Assembly: GCA_963789885.1 (NCBI GenBank)
Contig: CAWBNB010000004.1
Location: 1 to 64,000, forward strand
Direction of reading: 5' to 3'
Source: DATEDA01 sp963789885
GTDB lineage: Bacteria > Pseudomonadota > Gammaproteobacteria > Burkholderiales > SG8-39
DNA: 64,000 bases
The first letter of the stretch is position 1. Every line of letters begins with the position of its first letter. A model generated the notes under the pieces. The model was not told the origin of the DNA. It saw only the letters and a program-made list of their open reading frames with translations, and ran no database searches. Positions 53,373 to 62,935 of the stretch are shown one piece after another. Made by a program: the position numbers and the translations under genes.

Positions 53373-53415
53373 CTGGATCCTCGCGCCGCGCTCCTACCGC
53401 GAGGCGCGCTCATGG

Positions 53416-55122
53416 CTACGGCACGTAACCCGGGATCTTCGACTCGTCGACCGCGTCGATCTGCTCCGGGTCGAGGAACTGCTCGGCGTACTTGATGTAG
53501 ATGCGCTTGCGGATGAAGATGTCGAAGAGGTCCGGGTCGATGTGGCCGTTCAGCCTGAACTTGCCGAGGATGCTCAGCGACTCGGACAGGGTCTTGCCCT
53601 TCTTGTACGGCCGGTCCTTCGCGGTCAGCGCCTCGAAGATGTCGGCGATCCCCATCACGCGCGCCTGCACCGACATCTGGTCGCGCGTGAGGCCGCGCGG
53701 ATAGCCCTTGCCGTCCATCCGTTCGTGGTGGCCGCCGGCGTACTCGGGGACGTTGCGCAGGTGCTTCGGCCACGGCAGCGCCTCGAGCATCTTGATGGTC
53801 GAGACGATGTGGTGGTTGATGATCTCGCGCTCTTCCTGGGTCAGCGTGCCGCGCGAGATGGTGAGGTTCTTGAGCTCGTCGTCGGTGAGGAAGTCCGCGG
53901 TGTTGCCGATCGGGTCGCGCCACTTGTAGCCGAGCCCGATCTGGGCGACGCGGTCCTGCTCCTCCTTCGACATCGACTCGCTGCCGATGTTGCAGCGGCG
54001 CAGGAACTTGCGGTCCTCCTCGATCTGCCGCACCGTGTCGCGCAGGTCCTCGTCGATCGCGTAGGCGCGGTCGCGGCGGGTGATCTCGTCGATCCCGGCG
54101 GCGCGCGCGAGCTCGAGCTTCTTGTGCAGCGCGTCGATCTCGGCGTCGCGCTTGAGCACCTCGAACCGGGTATCGACCAGGTTGATGCGGTCGAAGATCG
54201 TCTCGAGCTTGGTCGCCTTGTCGACGACGTGGACCGGGGTGGTGATCTTGCCGCAGTCGTGGAGGAGGCCCGCGATCCTGAGCTCGTAGCGGTCCTTCTC
54301 GGTCATGCTGAACTCGGACAGCGGGCCGTCCAAGGTGTCGTTCACCGCCTCGGCGAGCATCATCGTCAGCTGCGGCACGCGCTGGCAGTGCCCACCGGTG
54401 TAGGGCGATTTTTCGTCGATCGCCTCGTTGATCATGTTGATGAACGACTCGAACAGGTGCTCGAGCTGGTTGATCAGGGCGCGGTTGGTGAGCGCGATCG
54501 CCGCCTGCGAGGCGAGCGACTCGGCGAGTCGCTGGTCCGACGGCGAGAACGGGACGATCTCGCCGGTGTCCAGGTCCGAGCAGTTGATGAGCTGCAGGAC
54601 GCCGATGATCTCGGCCTCGTGGTTCTTCATCGGCACCGTCAGGAACGACTGCGAGCGGTAGCCGGTCTTCGAGTCGAACGCCCGCGTACCGGAGAAGTCG
54701 AACCCCTCCTCGGTGTACGCGTCGGCGATGTTGACGGTCTGGCCGGTGAGCGCCGCGAACGCCGCCACCATCGAGGTGTTCGGATCGCCGTTCTTGAAGA
54801 GGTGGATCGGATAGAACGGGATCGGGTTGCCGGTGGTGCCGCCCATCGCGATGTCGAGCGATGCAGTGCGCACGATCTCGAACCGCAGCACCTGCTCGCC
54901 GCCGTCGCCCTCGACGAGGTACAGCGTGCCGCCGTCGGCGCGGGTGATCGCCTTGACCGCGAGCAGGATCTTCTCGAGCAGCGCGTTGAGGTTCTTCTCG
55001 AGCGAGAGCGCCGCGCCGATCTCGTTCAGCTGATCGAGCCGCCGGAAAAGATCGGCGGGCGAGCCGTCGTCGTGCCGGTCCGCCTCCCGGCCGACGGCGA
55101 CGAGACTGGGTACGGTGCTCAT
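53416..55122 (-). CDS. GAF / HD-GYP cyclic-di-GMP phosphodiesterase-like protein
   Basis: A 568-residue cytoplasmic protein. An N-terminal GAF domain (~30-200) is followed by an HD domain (~240-330, GHCQRVPQLTMM and LLHDCGKITTPVHVVDK), a helical insertion, and the GYP part (NHHIVSTIKMLEALPWPKHLRNVPEYAGGHHERMDGKGYPRGL). The HD and GYP residues needed for c-di-GMP hydrolysis are present. AAGGTGG lies before ATG 55122. It is directly downstream of a GAF-fused pilus-type ATPase, so the pair may link c-di-GMP level to pilus motor activity (inference). Confidence 0.9.
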   Translation of the reverse strand: MSTVPSLVAVGREADRHDDGSPADLFRRLDQLNEIGAALSLEKNLNALLEKILLAVKAITRADGGTLYLVEGDGGEQVLRFEIVRTASLDIAMGGTTGNPIPFYPIHLFKNGDPNTSMVAAFAALTGQTVNIADAYTEEGFDFSGTRAFDSKTGYRSQSFLTVPMKNHEAEIIGVLQLINCSDLDTGEIVPFSPSDQRLAESLASQAAIALTNRALINQLEHLFESFINMINEAIDEKSPYTGGHCQRVPQLTMMLAEAVNDTLDGPLSEFSMTEKDRYELRIAGLLHDCGKITTPVHVVDKATKLETIFDRINLVDTRFEVLKRDAEIDALHKKLELARAAGIDEITRRDRAYAIDEDLRDTVRQIEEDRKFLRRCNIGSESMSKEEQDRVAQIGLGYKWRDPIGNTADFLTDDELKNLTISRGTLTQEEREIINHHIVSTIKMLEALPWPKHLRNVPEYAGGHHERMDGKGYPRGLTRDQMSVQARVMGIADIFEALTAKDRPYKKGKTLSESLSILGKFRLNGHIDPDLFDIFIRKRIYIKYAEQFLDPEQIDAVDESKIPGYVP

Positions 55123-55160
55123 TGGCGTTCCACCTTCCGCTTTGCGTCTGCCGTCGCGCG

Positions 55161-57524
55161 CTACTTGATGCACACCGCACGGACCTGGGCCATGTCGGTG
55201 ATTCCCTGCATCACCTTCTCGATCCCGTCCATCTTCAGCGTGCGCATGCCTTCCTCGAGCGCGGTCGCCAGCATCTCGGCCACCCGCGCGTGCTCCTGGA
55301 TGTTCTTCTTGATCGCGTCGGTCCCCACCAGCAGCTCGTGGAGACCGAGCCGGCCCTTGTAGCCGGTGTTCGAGCAGGTGTCGCAGCCCGCCTTCCGGTA
55401 GAAGGTGAACTGGCCCTTCTCGTCGCCATAGGTCTTGACGAGGTCCTTGTACACCCGCTCGTACCCGGCCTTCGCGTCCTTCTTGAACTCGGCGGTGTTC
55501 AGCAGCTCCTGGCAGTACTCCTGGAGCAGGCCCTTGATCTCGTCCTGCCCGGGGTTGTACGGCTGCTTGCACTTCCCGCACAGGCGCTTCGCGAGCCGCT
55601 GGGCGAGGATGCCCACCAGCGCATCGGCGAAGTTGAAGGGGTCCATGCCCATGTCGAGCAGGCGGACGATCGATTCCGGCGCGCTGTTCGTGTGCAGCGT
55701 GGCGAACACGAGGTGACCGGTGAGCGAGGCCTCGATGCCGATCGAGGTGGTTTCCTTGTCGCGCATCTCGCCGACCATGATGATGTCCGGGTCGGCGCGC
55801 AGGAACGCCTTCATGATCGTGGGGAAGTCCATCCCCGCCTTGCGGTTGACCTGCACCTGACGCAGGCCCTTCTGCGTGATCTCGACCGGGTCCTCCGCGG
55901 TCCAGATCTTGGTGTCGGGCGTGTTGAGGTAGCCGAGCACCGAGTGCAGGGTGGTCGTCTTGCCGGAGCCGGTCGGTCCGCAGCAGAAGAAGAGCCCGTA
56001 GGGGTTCTCGATGACCGATTTCAGCCGCGGCAGGTTGTGCGGCGTGAGGCCGAGCTTGTCGAGCGGGATCGGCTCGCCGGCGGCGAGGATACGCATCACG
56101 ATGTCCTCGACACCGCCCTGGACCGGGATCGTCGCAACGCGGAGCTCGATGTCGAGCGGGCCGAACTTCTTGAACTTGATCTTGCCGTCCTGCGGCTTGC
56201 GGCGCTCCGAGATGTCGAGGTCGCACATGATCTTGAGGCGCGCGATCAGCGCACTGCGGTAGGACGCGGGGACCTCGATGTAGGGAACGAGCGTGCCGTC
56301 CTTGCGGAAGCGGATCTCGGTCTTCGCCTTGCCGGGGTAGGCCTCGATGTGGATGTCCGAAGCGTTCTGGTTGTAGGCGTCGACGATGACCTTGTTCACC
56401 AGCTTGACGAGCTCGTTGTCGGCGGCGGCCGAGAGGTCGTCGGTCGCGTTCGGGTCGCCTTCCTCGTCGGGGGTCAGGCCCTCGAGCAGGTCGCCGATGT
56501 CGCCGAGGTCCGCGGCGGCGCCGAAGAACGAGTCGAGCGTGTCCTTGAACTCCTTCAGCGTGGTGACGACGTACTTGATCCGCGCCTTCGGGAAGATGTT
56601 GTTGACGACCTTCGACGCCTTGACCCGCTCCGGGTCGAGGCACATCACCAGCAGTCCCTGCGGGTTCTCCTCGAGCGGGCACCACTGGTGCTCGGCGACG
56701 TACTCGCGCTTGAGGTTCTTGAGGAGGTCCATCGGCTTGACGCGGTCGGGCTTGTACGGCTCGTACTTGACGCCGAAGAACTTGGCGAGCGCCTCGCCGA
56801 TCGAGGTTGCCTTGACGTTGAACTCCTCGACCAGCACGGTCTCGATGTCGAGCGCCTTCTTCCGCGCGTTGCGCGCCGCGGTCTCGAGCTCGGCGGCCGA
56901 GATCATCGCGTCGGCGACGAGGAAGTCGTACTTCGACTTCGGGATCGCGAGCTTCGCGCGCTGCTTGAGCGCGATCGCGAGCGTCTTGCACAGCTCGACC
57001 ATGCCTTCCTCGGCGAGCTGGCTGAACGGCGCGCCGGCCTTGCTGTTGATCAGCTGGACGACGCCGAGGAGATCGCCGGCCGGCGCGTCCAGGATCGGCG
57101 CCACCAGCATCTGCTTGGTGCGGTAGCCGGTCCGCTTGTCGACCTCCTGCAGGAAGCGCAGGTTGGCGTTGTGGCTCTTGAGCTCGGCATCGTCGTAGAC
57201 GTCGCGGAGGTTGAGCATCTTCCGCGACATCCCGACGTAGCCGGCGATCGAGTGCTCGGCGAGCGGGAGCTTGAGATCGCGGAACGAGTTGAGGCCGGTC
57301 TTGACCTTGGAGATGATCGACGCCTTGTCCTCGGCCGTGATGTAGATCGTGAGCCGGTCGGCGTTGAAGAGGCTGCAGATGTCGGTCGACACCTCCAGCA
57401 TGATCTCGTCCACGTTGTTGGTGGCGTGGATCCGGTTGGTGACGGTCTGGAGCGTCTTCTGGAACGCGAGGCGGCTGTTGACGTCCCCGGCGGGGGTGGA
57501 ATGGGGGCTAAGCACTGCGCTCAT
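55161..57524 (-). CDS. PilB/GspE-type secretion ATPase with N-terminal GAF domain
   Basis: A 787-residue fusion. Residues ~20-190 form a GAF domain (MLEVSTDICSLFNADRLTIYI). Residues ~200-330 form a T2SSE_N/MshEN-like domain that in some homologues binds c-di-GMP. Residues ~370-780 are a type II/IV secretion ATPase with Walker A CGPTGSGKTTTLHS, Walker B PDIIMVGEMRD, the His box GHLVFATLHTNSA and the zinc tetracysteine (CGKCKQPYN and CDTCSNTGYKGR). It would power pilus extension or type II secretion at the inner membrane. The usual pilC and pilD are not adjacent. The GAF fusion is uncommon and suggests regulation by a small ligand. Confidence 0.9.
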   Translation of the reverse strand: MSAVLSPHSTPAGDVNSRLAFQKTLQTVTNRIHATNNVDEIMLEVSTDICSLFNADRLTIYITAEDKASIISKVKTGLNSFRDLKLPLAEHSIAGYVGMSRKMLNLRDVYDDAELKSHNANLRFLQEVDKRTGYRTKQMLVAPILDAPAGDLLGVVQLINSKAGAPFSQLAEEGMVELCKTLAIALKQRAKLAIPKSKYDFLVADAMISAAELETAARNARKKALDIETVLVEEFNVKATSIGEALAKFFGVKYEPYKPDRVKPMDLLKNLKREYVAEHQWCPLEENPQGLLVMCLDPERVKASKVVNNIFPKARIKYVVTTLKEFKDTLDSFFGAAADLGDIGDLLEGLTPDEEGDPNATDDLSAAADNELVKLVNKVIVDAYNQNASDIHIEAYPGKAKTEIRFRKDGTLVPYIEVPASYRSALIARLKIMCDLDISERRKPQDGKIKFKKFGPLDIELRVATIPVQGGVEDIVMRILAAGEPIPLDKLGLTPHNLPRLKSVIENPYGLFFCCGPTGSGKTTTLHSVLGYLNTPDTKIWTAEDPVEITQKGLRQVQVNRKAGMDFPTIMKAFLRADPDIIMVGEMRDKETTSIGIEASLTGHLVFATLHTNSAPESIVRLLDMGMDPFNFADALVGILAQRLAKRLCGKCKQPYNPGQDEIKGLLQEYCQELLNTAEFKKDAKAGYERVYKDLVKTYGDEKGQFTFYRKAGCDTCSNTGYKGRLGLHELLVGTDAIKKNIQEHARVAEMLATALEEGMRTLKMDGIEKVMQGITDMAQVRAVCIK

Positions 57525-57802
57525 GGCGTCACGTCCTGTCGGATGACCGTCGATACCGTCGCCGCGCCGTCTGGCGCGGACGACGAAACGCCCTCCCGCG
57601 CGCCGCTGCGCCCGGGAAGGCAGATGCGAAATTTAACGTCCGCTCCGCCGGCGGGCAACCGCGCGGCGGCTCTCCCTGCGGCTTTTTTCAAGCGAAACAA
57701 GGGCCCCGAAGATGGTGTCGCAACCCCGGCGGCGCGCCCGCGCCGGCCATTCGGCCCCTCGTATGCAAGACCCGGGCCGGAGACGCGTTACCCGCAGCCC
57801 GA
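57525..57802. other. Gap upstream of the pilus-type ATPase gene
   Basis: 278 nt with no gene. It probably contains the promoter of the ATPase/HD-GYP pair; I see no clear sigma-70, sigma-54 or terminator motif. Confidence 0.4.
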
Positions 57803-58876
57803 TCAATCCGTGGCCGCGGCCCCGCCCCGCAGGCCGCCTTCCAGCACGAACGCCCTGAAGCCGCGCTGCGCGAGCAGGAACGCCGCCGCCGAGCTGCGCC
57901 GGCCGCTCTGGCAGTAGAGGACGTACTCCCGGGCGCGGTCGAGCACTTTCACCGCGTTCCTTACCTCCGAGAGCGGGATGTTGATCGCGCCGAGGAGCTT
58001 GTCGTACTGGTACTCGGACGGGTAGCGCGTGTCGATCCACTGCCCGCCCGCTGCGATCTTGCCGCGCGCCTGCTCCATCGTCACGCTCTGCAGCAGCGGC
58101 TTCTTGAGCAGCTCGTTGAAATCCTCCTTCGCCAGCCGGAAGAGCGACCCTTCCGCGAGCATCGTGACGGTCGCGTTGCGCTTCGCGTTGGCAACCAGCG
58201 CCTCCTCGCCGAACGGGTCGCCGCCCTTCAGCTCGGCGAGCTTCATCGATACCCCGCCGACGTTGCGCTCGACGAGGCACCGGCCCGACTCGACGACGTA
58301 GTAGTAGTCGCCGGCCTCGCCCTCGCGGATCACGACCTGCCCGCGCTTCACCCCCACCCGCTGGAAGCGCTTGAGCATCTCGTTGATGTGCGCCGTCGGC
58401 AGCTGCGCGAACGCTCCCGACTTGAGGTTGTTGATGCTGAAGACGCCCGAGAGGATCGCCCAGTTCGCCATCGACGGCACGCCGCTCTCGGTCGCGCGCG
58501 CGCCGGTCCGGTCGTCCGCGGCGAGCTGGTCCCAGGTCAGCATGATGTCGAGGAGGTCCTCGTCGATGCGCACGAGCTCGATGTCGGTGATCGCCTTCGC
58601 CGAGGCGAACGGGGTCTTGCGTCCGAGCGGGTGGCGCGCCTCGGAGGTGGTGCCGACCACGACGGCGGAGCTGCCGTTGCCGAGCGTCAAGGCGAGCTCG
58701 CCGCGAAGCAGGAACACGAGCTGCCCCGCGACGCCCTTCACGCGGAAGGGGTCGAGCGTCTTGCTCACGCGCTCGACCACGCACAGCTCCGCGAGCTCGT
58801 TGAGGCGCTGCGTCGACAGCGCCGAGAGGGGCTCGAGACCCTTCAGGACCTGGATGCTTACGTTCGCGGTGCCCAT
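57803..58876 (-). CDS. Double cyclic-nucleotide-binding domain / rhodanese fusion protein
   Basis: A 357-residue protein with two Crp-type sensor domains (~10-125 and ~150-255) and a C-terminal rhodanese (~265-350). Domain 2 has the full cassette GGDPFGEEALVANAKRNATV, including the Arg expected for cAMP phosphate; domain 1 is degenerate. The rhodanese loop CQSGRRS contains the active-site Cys. The likely role is a cAMP-controlled sulfurtransferase or sulfur sensor in the cytoplasm (inference). It lies next to a cAMP phosphodiesterase-like gene and an adenylate cyclase gene. Confidence 0.88.
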   Translation of the reverse strand: MGTANVSIQVLKGLEPLSALSTQRLNELAELCVVERVSKTLDPFRVKGVAGQLVFLLRGELALTLGNGSSAVVVGTTSEARHPLGRKTPFASAKAITDIELVRIDEDLLDIMLTWDQLAADDRTGARATESGVPSMANWAILSGVFSINNLKSGAFAQLPTAHINEMLKRFQRVGVKRGQVVIREGEAGDYYYVVESGRCLVERNVGGVSMKLAELKGGDPFGEEALVANAKRNATVTMLAEGSLFRLAKEDFNELLKKPLLQSVTMEQARGKIAAGGQWIDTRYPSEYQYDKLLGAINIPLSEVRNAVKVLDRAREYVLYCQSGRRSSAAAFLLAQRGFRAFVLEGGLRGGAAATD

Positions 58877-58885
58877 GGCATCAGC

Positions 58886-59656
58886 CTAGAACTCGATCAC
58901 CTGGTTGTTCTGGAGCATCCGCGGCCGGTACTGGCCGGCGTACTCCTCGATCTCCTCCATCGTCAGCTCGATCTCGCCCGGCTTGAGATGGGTGATGAAG
59001 ATGTCGCAGCTCCGCTCGAGCTTGGCGAGCTCCTCGGCGAGCATCGTCGGGCACAGGTGCTTGGACATGATCGCGAGCTGCTTCTCGCGGTTGCAGAACG
59101 CGCACTCGATGATCAGGTGCTTGAGGTTCGCGATCTTGTTGACGATCGTCCACAGCTCGTCGTTGGTGGTGGTGTCGCCGGTGAAGACGAGGCTGCCCTT
59201 GCCGCTGTCGAGCTGGTAGCCGATCGCCGGCACCACGTGGTTCGCCGGGAGCGCCGTGATGGTGCGTCCGCCGCCGAGGTCGACCGACGCACCGAGCTCG
59301 ATCGTCTCGTAGCGCAGGAACGGGCGGTCGGCGCTCGGGATCTGCGTGAAGTCCGGCCAGATCGACCAGTTGAAGACGTGGTTCTTCAGGATCTCGATCG
59401 TCGCCGGGATCGCGTGCACGGTCAGCGGCTCGTCGCGCATCTGTCCCACGGTGTCGACCATGAACGGGATCGCCGCGACGTGGTCGAGGTGCGAGTGGGT
59501 GAGGAACACGTGGTCGATCGGCGTCAGTTCGGCGAGCGTGAGATCGCACACGCCGGTGCCGGCGTCGATCAGGATGTCGCGGTCGAGCAGCATCGAGGTG
59601 GTGCGCAGATGCCGCCCACCGATGCCGCCGCTGCAGCCGAGAACCCTGATTCGCAT
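58886..59656 (-). CDS. Class II cyclic-nucleotide phosphodiesterase-like metallo-beta-lactamase
   Basis: A 256-residue metallo-beta-lactamase-fold protein. It begins MRIRVLGCSGGIGGRHLRTTSMLLD and has the metal motif THSHLDHVAAIPF, then LVFTGDTTTND, IIECAF and FITHLKPG. These are the features of class II 3',5'-cyclic-nucleotide phosphodiesterases, and some tRNase Z-like proteins share the fold. Lying 9 nt from the cNMP-binding/rhodanese gene and just after an adenylate cyclase gene, cAMP is the likeliest substrate (inference). Confidence 0.85.
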   Translation of the reverse strand: MRIRVLGCSGGIGGRHLRTTSMLLDRDILIDAGTGVCDLTLAELTPIDHVFLTHSHLDHVAAIPFMVDTVGQMRDEPLTVHAIPATIEILKNHVFNWSIWPDFTQIPSADRPFLRYETIELGASVDLGGGRTITALPANHVVPAIGYQLDSGKGSLVFTGDTTTNDELWTIVNKIANLKHLIIECAFCNREKQLAIMSKHLCPTMLAEELAKLERSCDIFITHLKPGEIELTMEEIEEYAGQYRPRMLQNNQVIEF

Positions 59657-59732
59657 CAGAAAGGCAGCTGCGGCCGGTCAGCCCCGCCTGCAACGCCCCT
59701 GGGTCGCCTGCCGATTGATCTGTCGCGAGTCG

Positions 59733-61955
59733 TCACTTGGTCTCGAACGTCGTCACGCCGTCCCAACCGGGCGGCGGAGGATCGGCACGATACCGCGCAA
59801 CCCGCTGAGCGTAAAAGGAATAAAGTGGCGCCCCCGGGTAGAGCCGCTGCAGGTTGAAGAGCACAAGTTCCGCCTGCTCCCAGGCCTGAGTGCGGTAGGC
59901 CTTGAGCGCCTGCGCCCAGAGCTTCACCTCCTCGGCCCGCGACTTCCCCACCTCGGCGTCCAGCCCGAGCGGCTCGTAGACCGCCACCGGCTCGTCCTTG
60001 CCCTTTACGCGCACGCGGTCAATCTCGCGGAACACCACGTCCGCCGCCGCGTCGCGCGTCGCCTGCCCGACCAGGATCCCGACGCCGTACTGCTTGGTCA
60101 GGCCTTCGAGGCGCGACGCGAGGTTCACCGCGTCGCCCATGACAGTGTAGGCCTTGCGCAGCTTCGAGCCCATGTCGCCGACCCGCATCGGGCCGGTGTT
60201 GACGCCGACCCCGATCTCGATCGCGCGCCAGCCGCGCGCCTTGAACCGCTCGTTCAGCTGCGCGAGCTCCGTCTGCATCGCGAGCGCGGCCGCGACCGCC
60301 TGGCGGGCGTGCTGCGCATCGCCGACCGGCGCGCCCCAGAACGCCATGATCTGGTCGCCGACGTACTTGTCGAGCGTGCCGCGATGCTGGCGGATGACCA
60401 GGCTCATCGCGGTGAGGAACTCGTTCATGAACGCCGACAGCGCCTTCGGGTCCAGGCCCTCCGCGATCGACGTGAACCCGCGGATGTCGGTAAAGAGCAC
60501 CGTCAGGACCTCGTCCCTGCCCTCCATGCTGTACTTCGCCGGATCGCGCGCCATCTCGTCGACGAGCTCCGGCGGCACGTACTCGCCGAACCGCTCGGTC
60601 AGCTCGCGCTTGGACCGCGTCTCGACGAAGTAGCCGTACGACATGTTGAGCGCGAAGAGGCCGATCGTCATCAGCAGGCTCGCGGCGAGCGGCAGGACGA
60701 GGTCGGCGTAGAGCCAGACGCCGACGCTGAGGGCGGTGACGAGCACGAGCGCGGCGAGCGAAACGGCCGTCGCGCGGAACGGGCTGAGGAACGGCAGCCA
60801 GATCGCGAGCGTGAGCCCGCCGACGAGGAGCAGGATCACCTCGGCGCCGAGCACGTACGCCGGTCGCGCCTTGATGTTGCGGTCGAGCATGCCGGCGATG
60901 AGGTTGGCGTGGACCTCGACCCCGGGATACGCCGCGCCCACCGGCGTCGCCCGGAGGTCGAAGAGGCCCGGCGCGGTGGTGCCGACCAGCGCGATCTTGC
61001 CCTTCAGCGCCTCGACCGGGACCCTGTCGTGGTACACGTCGGCGAGCGAGACGTAGCGGAAGCTCCCCTTTGCGCCGCGATACGGGACGAGCGCACACGC
61101 GTTCTCGTCGACCGGGATGCGCAGGGGCCCGACGTCGATCCACTCGAGGCCGGCGTAATTGCGGTTGAGGACGCTCCCCGGCGGGTAGCCGGGCTCCACC
61201 TTCGGAAACCCGAGGAGCGTGCGCATCACCGCGAGCGACAGCGGCTCGTAGTACGCGCCCTTGTACTCGGCGAGCATCGGCACCCGGCGGTTGATGCCGT
61301 CGTCGTCCGCGACCGGGTTGAAGTGCCCGGTGCTCGCGGCCGCCGCCTGGAACGCGGGCAGGTTGGCGCCGTAGCCGGTCCACGACGTGAACTCGATCGG
61401 CCGGTTCGCGAAGGTGCCGGGGTCCAGCACCGGCGGCGGCAGCACGCCGGTCGTGCGCGCGTCGCGGTCGCTCGTCAGGTAGTAGCCGAGCACCACCGGC
61501 CGCCCCTTGATCGTCTGGACGAACTGCGCGTCGTGGTCGAGCCGCGGTCGGAGCTCGGCCAGCGCCGCCTGGAAGTCGGGCACGTCTTTCAGCGGGCCGG
61601 TCGCGAGGCCGTCAAGCACGCGCAGCCCGCTCGAGCGGTCGGGCTCGGCGAACACGACGTCGAACCCGAGGATGGCGACGCCGTAGCGGTCGAAGAGCTT
61701 GCTCACGAGGCCGGCGATAACGTCGCGCCCCCACGGCCATTGCCCGAGCTCGGGGGTAGCGAGGCTCTTCTCGTCGATGTCGAGGATGACGATGCGCGGA
61801 TCGACGTCCCGCGGCATCGTCAGGCGGAGCCGCGCGTCGTAGATGATGCGGTCGAGCTGGTCGACGAACGGGATGCGGTAGAACCTTCCGGCATGGCCGA
61901 GGAACGCGGCGAGCACCGCGAGGCCGAGCGCGATCCGGACGGCGTACTGCTTCAC
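59733..61955 (-). CDS. CHASE2-domain class III adenylate cyclase
   Basis: A 740-residue membrane protein. One N-terminal helix precedes a periplasmic CHASE2 domain (~30-340, VDPRIVILDIDEKSLA ... LFDLRATPVGAAYPGVEVHANLI). Three helices follow (~350-430), then a class III cyclase domain (~480-660). The metal-binding Asp pair (VLFTDIRGFTS and KYVGDQIMAFWG), the adenine-recognition Asp (TVMGDAVNLASRLE) and the transition-state Asn/Arg are present. It should make cAMP from ATP in response to an external signal. It heads a group with phosphodiesterase and cAMP-sensor genes. Confidence 0.93.
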   Translation of the reverse strand: MKQYAVRIALGLAVLAAFLGHAGRFYRIPFVDQLDRIIYDARLRLTMPRDVDPRIVILDIDEKSLATPELGQWPWGRDVIAGLVSKLFDRYGVAILGFDVVFAEPDRSSGLRVLDGLATGPLKDVPDFQAALAELRPRLDHDAQFVQTIKGRPVVLGYYLTSDRDARTTGVLPPPVLDPGTFANRPIEFTSWTGYGANLPAFQAAAASTGHFNPVADDDGINRRVPMLAEYKGAYYEPLSLAVMRTLLGFPKVEPGYPPGSVLNRNYAGLEWIDVGPLRIPVDENACALVPYRGAKGSFRYVSLADVYHDRVPVEALKGKIALVGTTAPGLFDLRATPVGAAYPGVEVHANLIAGMLDRNIKARPAYVLGAEVILLLVGGLTLAIWLPFLSPFRATAVSLAALVLVTALSVGVWLYADLVLPLAASLLMTIGLFALNMSYGYFVETRSKRELTERFGEYVPPELVDEMARDPAKYSMEGRDEVLTVLFTDIRGFTSIAEGLDPKALSAFMNEFLTAMSLVIRQHRGTLDKYVGDQIMAFWGAPVGDAQHARQAVAAALAMQTELAQLNERFKARGWRAIEIGVGVNTGPMRVGDMGSKLRKAYTVMGDAVNLASRLEGLTKQYGVGILVGQATRDAAADVVFREIDRVRVKGKDEPVAVYEPLGLDAEVGKSRAEEVKLWAQALKAYRTQAWEQAELVLFNLQRLYPGAPLYSFYAQRVARYRADPPPPGWDGVTTFETK

Positions 61956-62037
61956 CGGCCGCGGACGACGAGGGACGAGCGACGAGCGGCGGTCATCCGC
62001 GCTTCATCCTGCCCGGGGACCGGAGTCGGGGCGGGAA

Positions 62038-62907
62038 TCAGGTCTTGTAGAAGAACTCCATCTTCACGCCGGCGAGCTCGATGATGTCGTGGTCGCCGAG
62101 CGGATGCGCCTGCGCGTCGAGCAGTTTGCCGTTGAGGATCGGGAAGTTCGCGCCCTCGACGTGCGTGATGAAGTAGCCCTGCGGGCGCTTGGTGATCACC
62201 GCGACCTGCACGCCCGGCTTGCCGAGCGTCGTGAGCGCCTTGGTGAGCTCCATCTCCTTGCCGGCGTTCGCACCGGAGAGGATCTGGATCGCGGCCACCT
62301 TGCCGCCGGCCGCGATCGGCTGCGAGGCCGACATCGGCTGCGAGGCGCTCATCGTCGGGATCCCCTGCGAGGCCGCCATCGGCTGCGACGCGGACGGCGG
62401 CGGTGGCGACGGCGGCTGGGTCACCGGCGCCACGGGCGCCGCCGGCCTCATCGACTGCGAGGTCGCGAGCGCCGGGGACGGCTGCGAGGTCGACATCGTC
62501 GGCACGGCCTGGGACGTGGACGGGGCGGGGGCCGGGGCCGCGGCAGGCTTCGGCGCGGCGCCGGGCCGCAGGACCATCGTCTTCTCGAAGTCCTGCGGCG
62601 TGGTCGTCTTGCCGGCCTGGTCGTTGATGTACTTCAGCTTGTACTTGCCGAGCTCGATCACGTCGTTCGACTGCAGGAAGTGCTTCTTGATCGGCTGGCC
62701 GTTCACGAGCGTGCCGTTGGTCGAGCCCAGGTCCTCGAGGAACGAATCGTTGAGGATCGTCACGATCACGGCGTGCTCGCCCGACACCGCCAGATTGTCG
62801 ATCTGGATGTCGTTGTGCGGCTTGCGGCCGATGGTCGTGCGCTCCTTCCCGAGAGTGATCTCCTTGAGCACCAACCCGTCCATACTGAGTATCAGCTTTG
62901 CAGGCAT
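62038..62907 (-). CDS. Double-FHA-domain protein
   Basis: A 289-residue protein with an N-terminal FHA domain (~20-95: RTTIGRKPHNDIQIDNLAVSGEHA and LGSTNGTLVNG, with the phosphothreonine-binding Arg, Ser, His and Asn) and a second, degenerate FHA-like domain (~200-285). Between them is a Pro/Ala/Ser linker with repeated SxSQP-type motifs (~120-195). The ATG at 62907 has GGGG at better spacing than the ATG at 62913; the two differ by two residues. It is adjacent to a PP2C phosphatase and a Ser/Thr kinase, so it is a probable phosphothreonine reader of that pathway. Confidence 0.9.
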   Translation of the reverse strand: MPAKLILSMDGLVLKEITLGKERTTIGRKPHNDIQIDNLAVSGEHAVIVTILNDSFLEDLGSTNGTLVNGQPIKKHFLQSNDVIELGKYKLKYINDQAGKTTTPQDFEKTMVLRPGAAPKPAAAPAPAPSTSQAVPTMSTSQPSPALATSQSMRPAAPVAPVTQPPSPPPPSASQPMAASQGIPTMSASQPMSASQPIAAGGKVAAIQILSGANAGKEMELTKALTTLGKPGVQVAVITKRPQGYFITHVEGANFPILNGKLLDAQAHPLGDHDIIELAGVKMEFFYKT

Positions 62908-62935
62908 AGCCATTTCCCCAAAAAAGCGCGGGCTC

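Noticed and set aside
51246..53495. 749-residue plus-strand protein
   Set aside because: Only the first ~115 residues look like protein; the rest is antisense to SPINDLY-like gene 3.
53416..56991. 1191-residue fusion of the HD-GYP protein with upstream sequence
   Set aside because: The N-terminal part is an out-of-frame shadow of the ATPase; the HD-GYP gene has its own ATG and ribosome site at 55122.
55122..57917. 931-residue plus-strand ORF
   Set aside because: Antisense to the pilus-type ATPase gene; open because of high GC in the third codon position.
59346..62084. 912-residue plus-strand ORF
   Set aside because: Antisense to the adenylate cyclase; charged, repetitive shadow composition with no domain.
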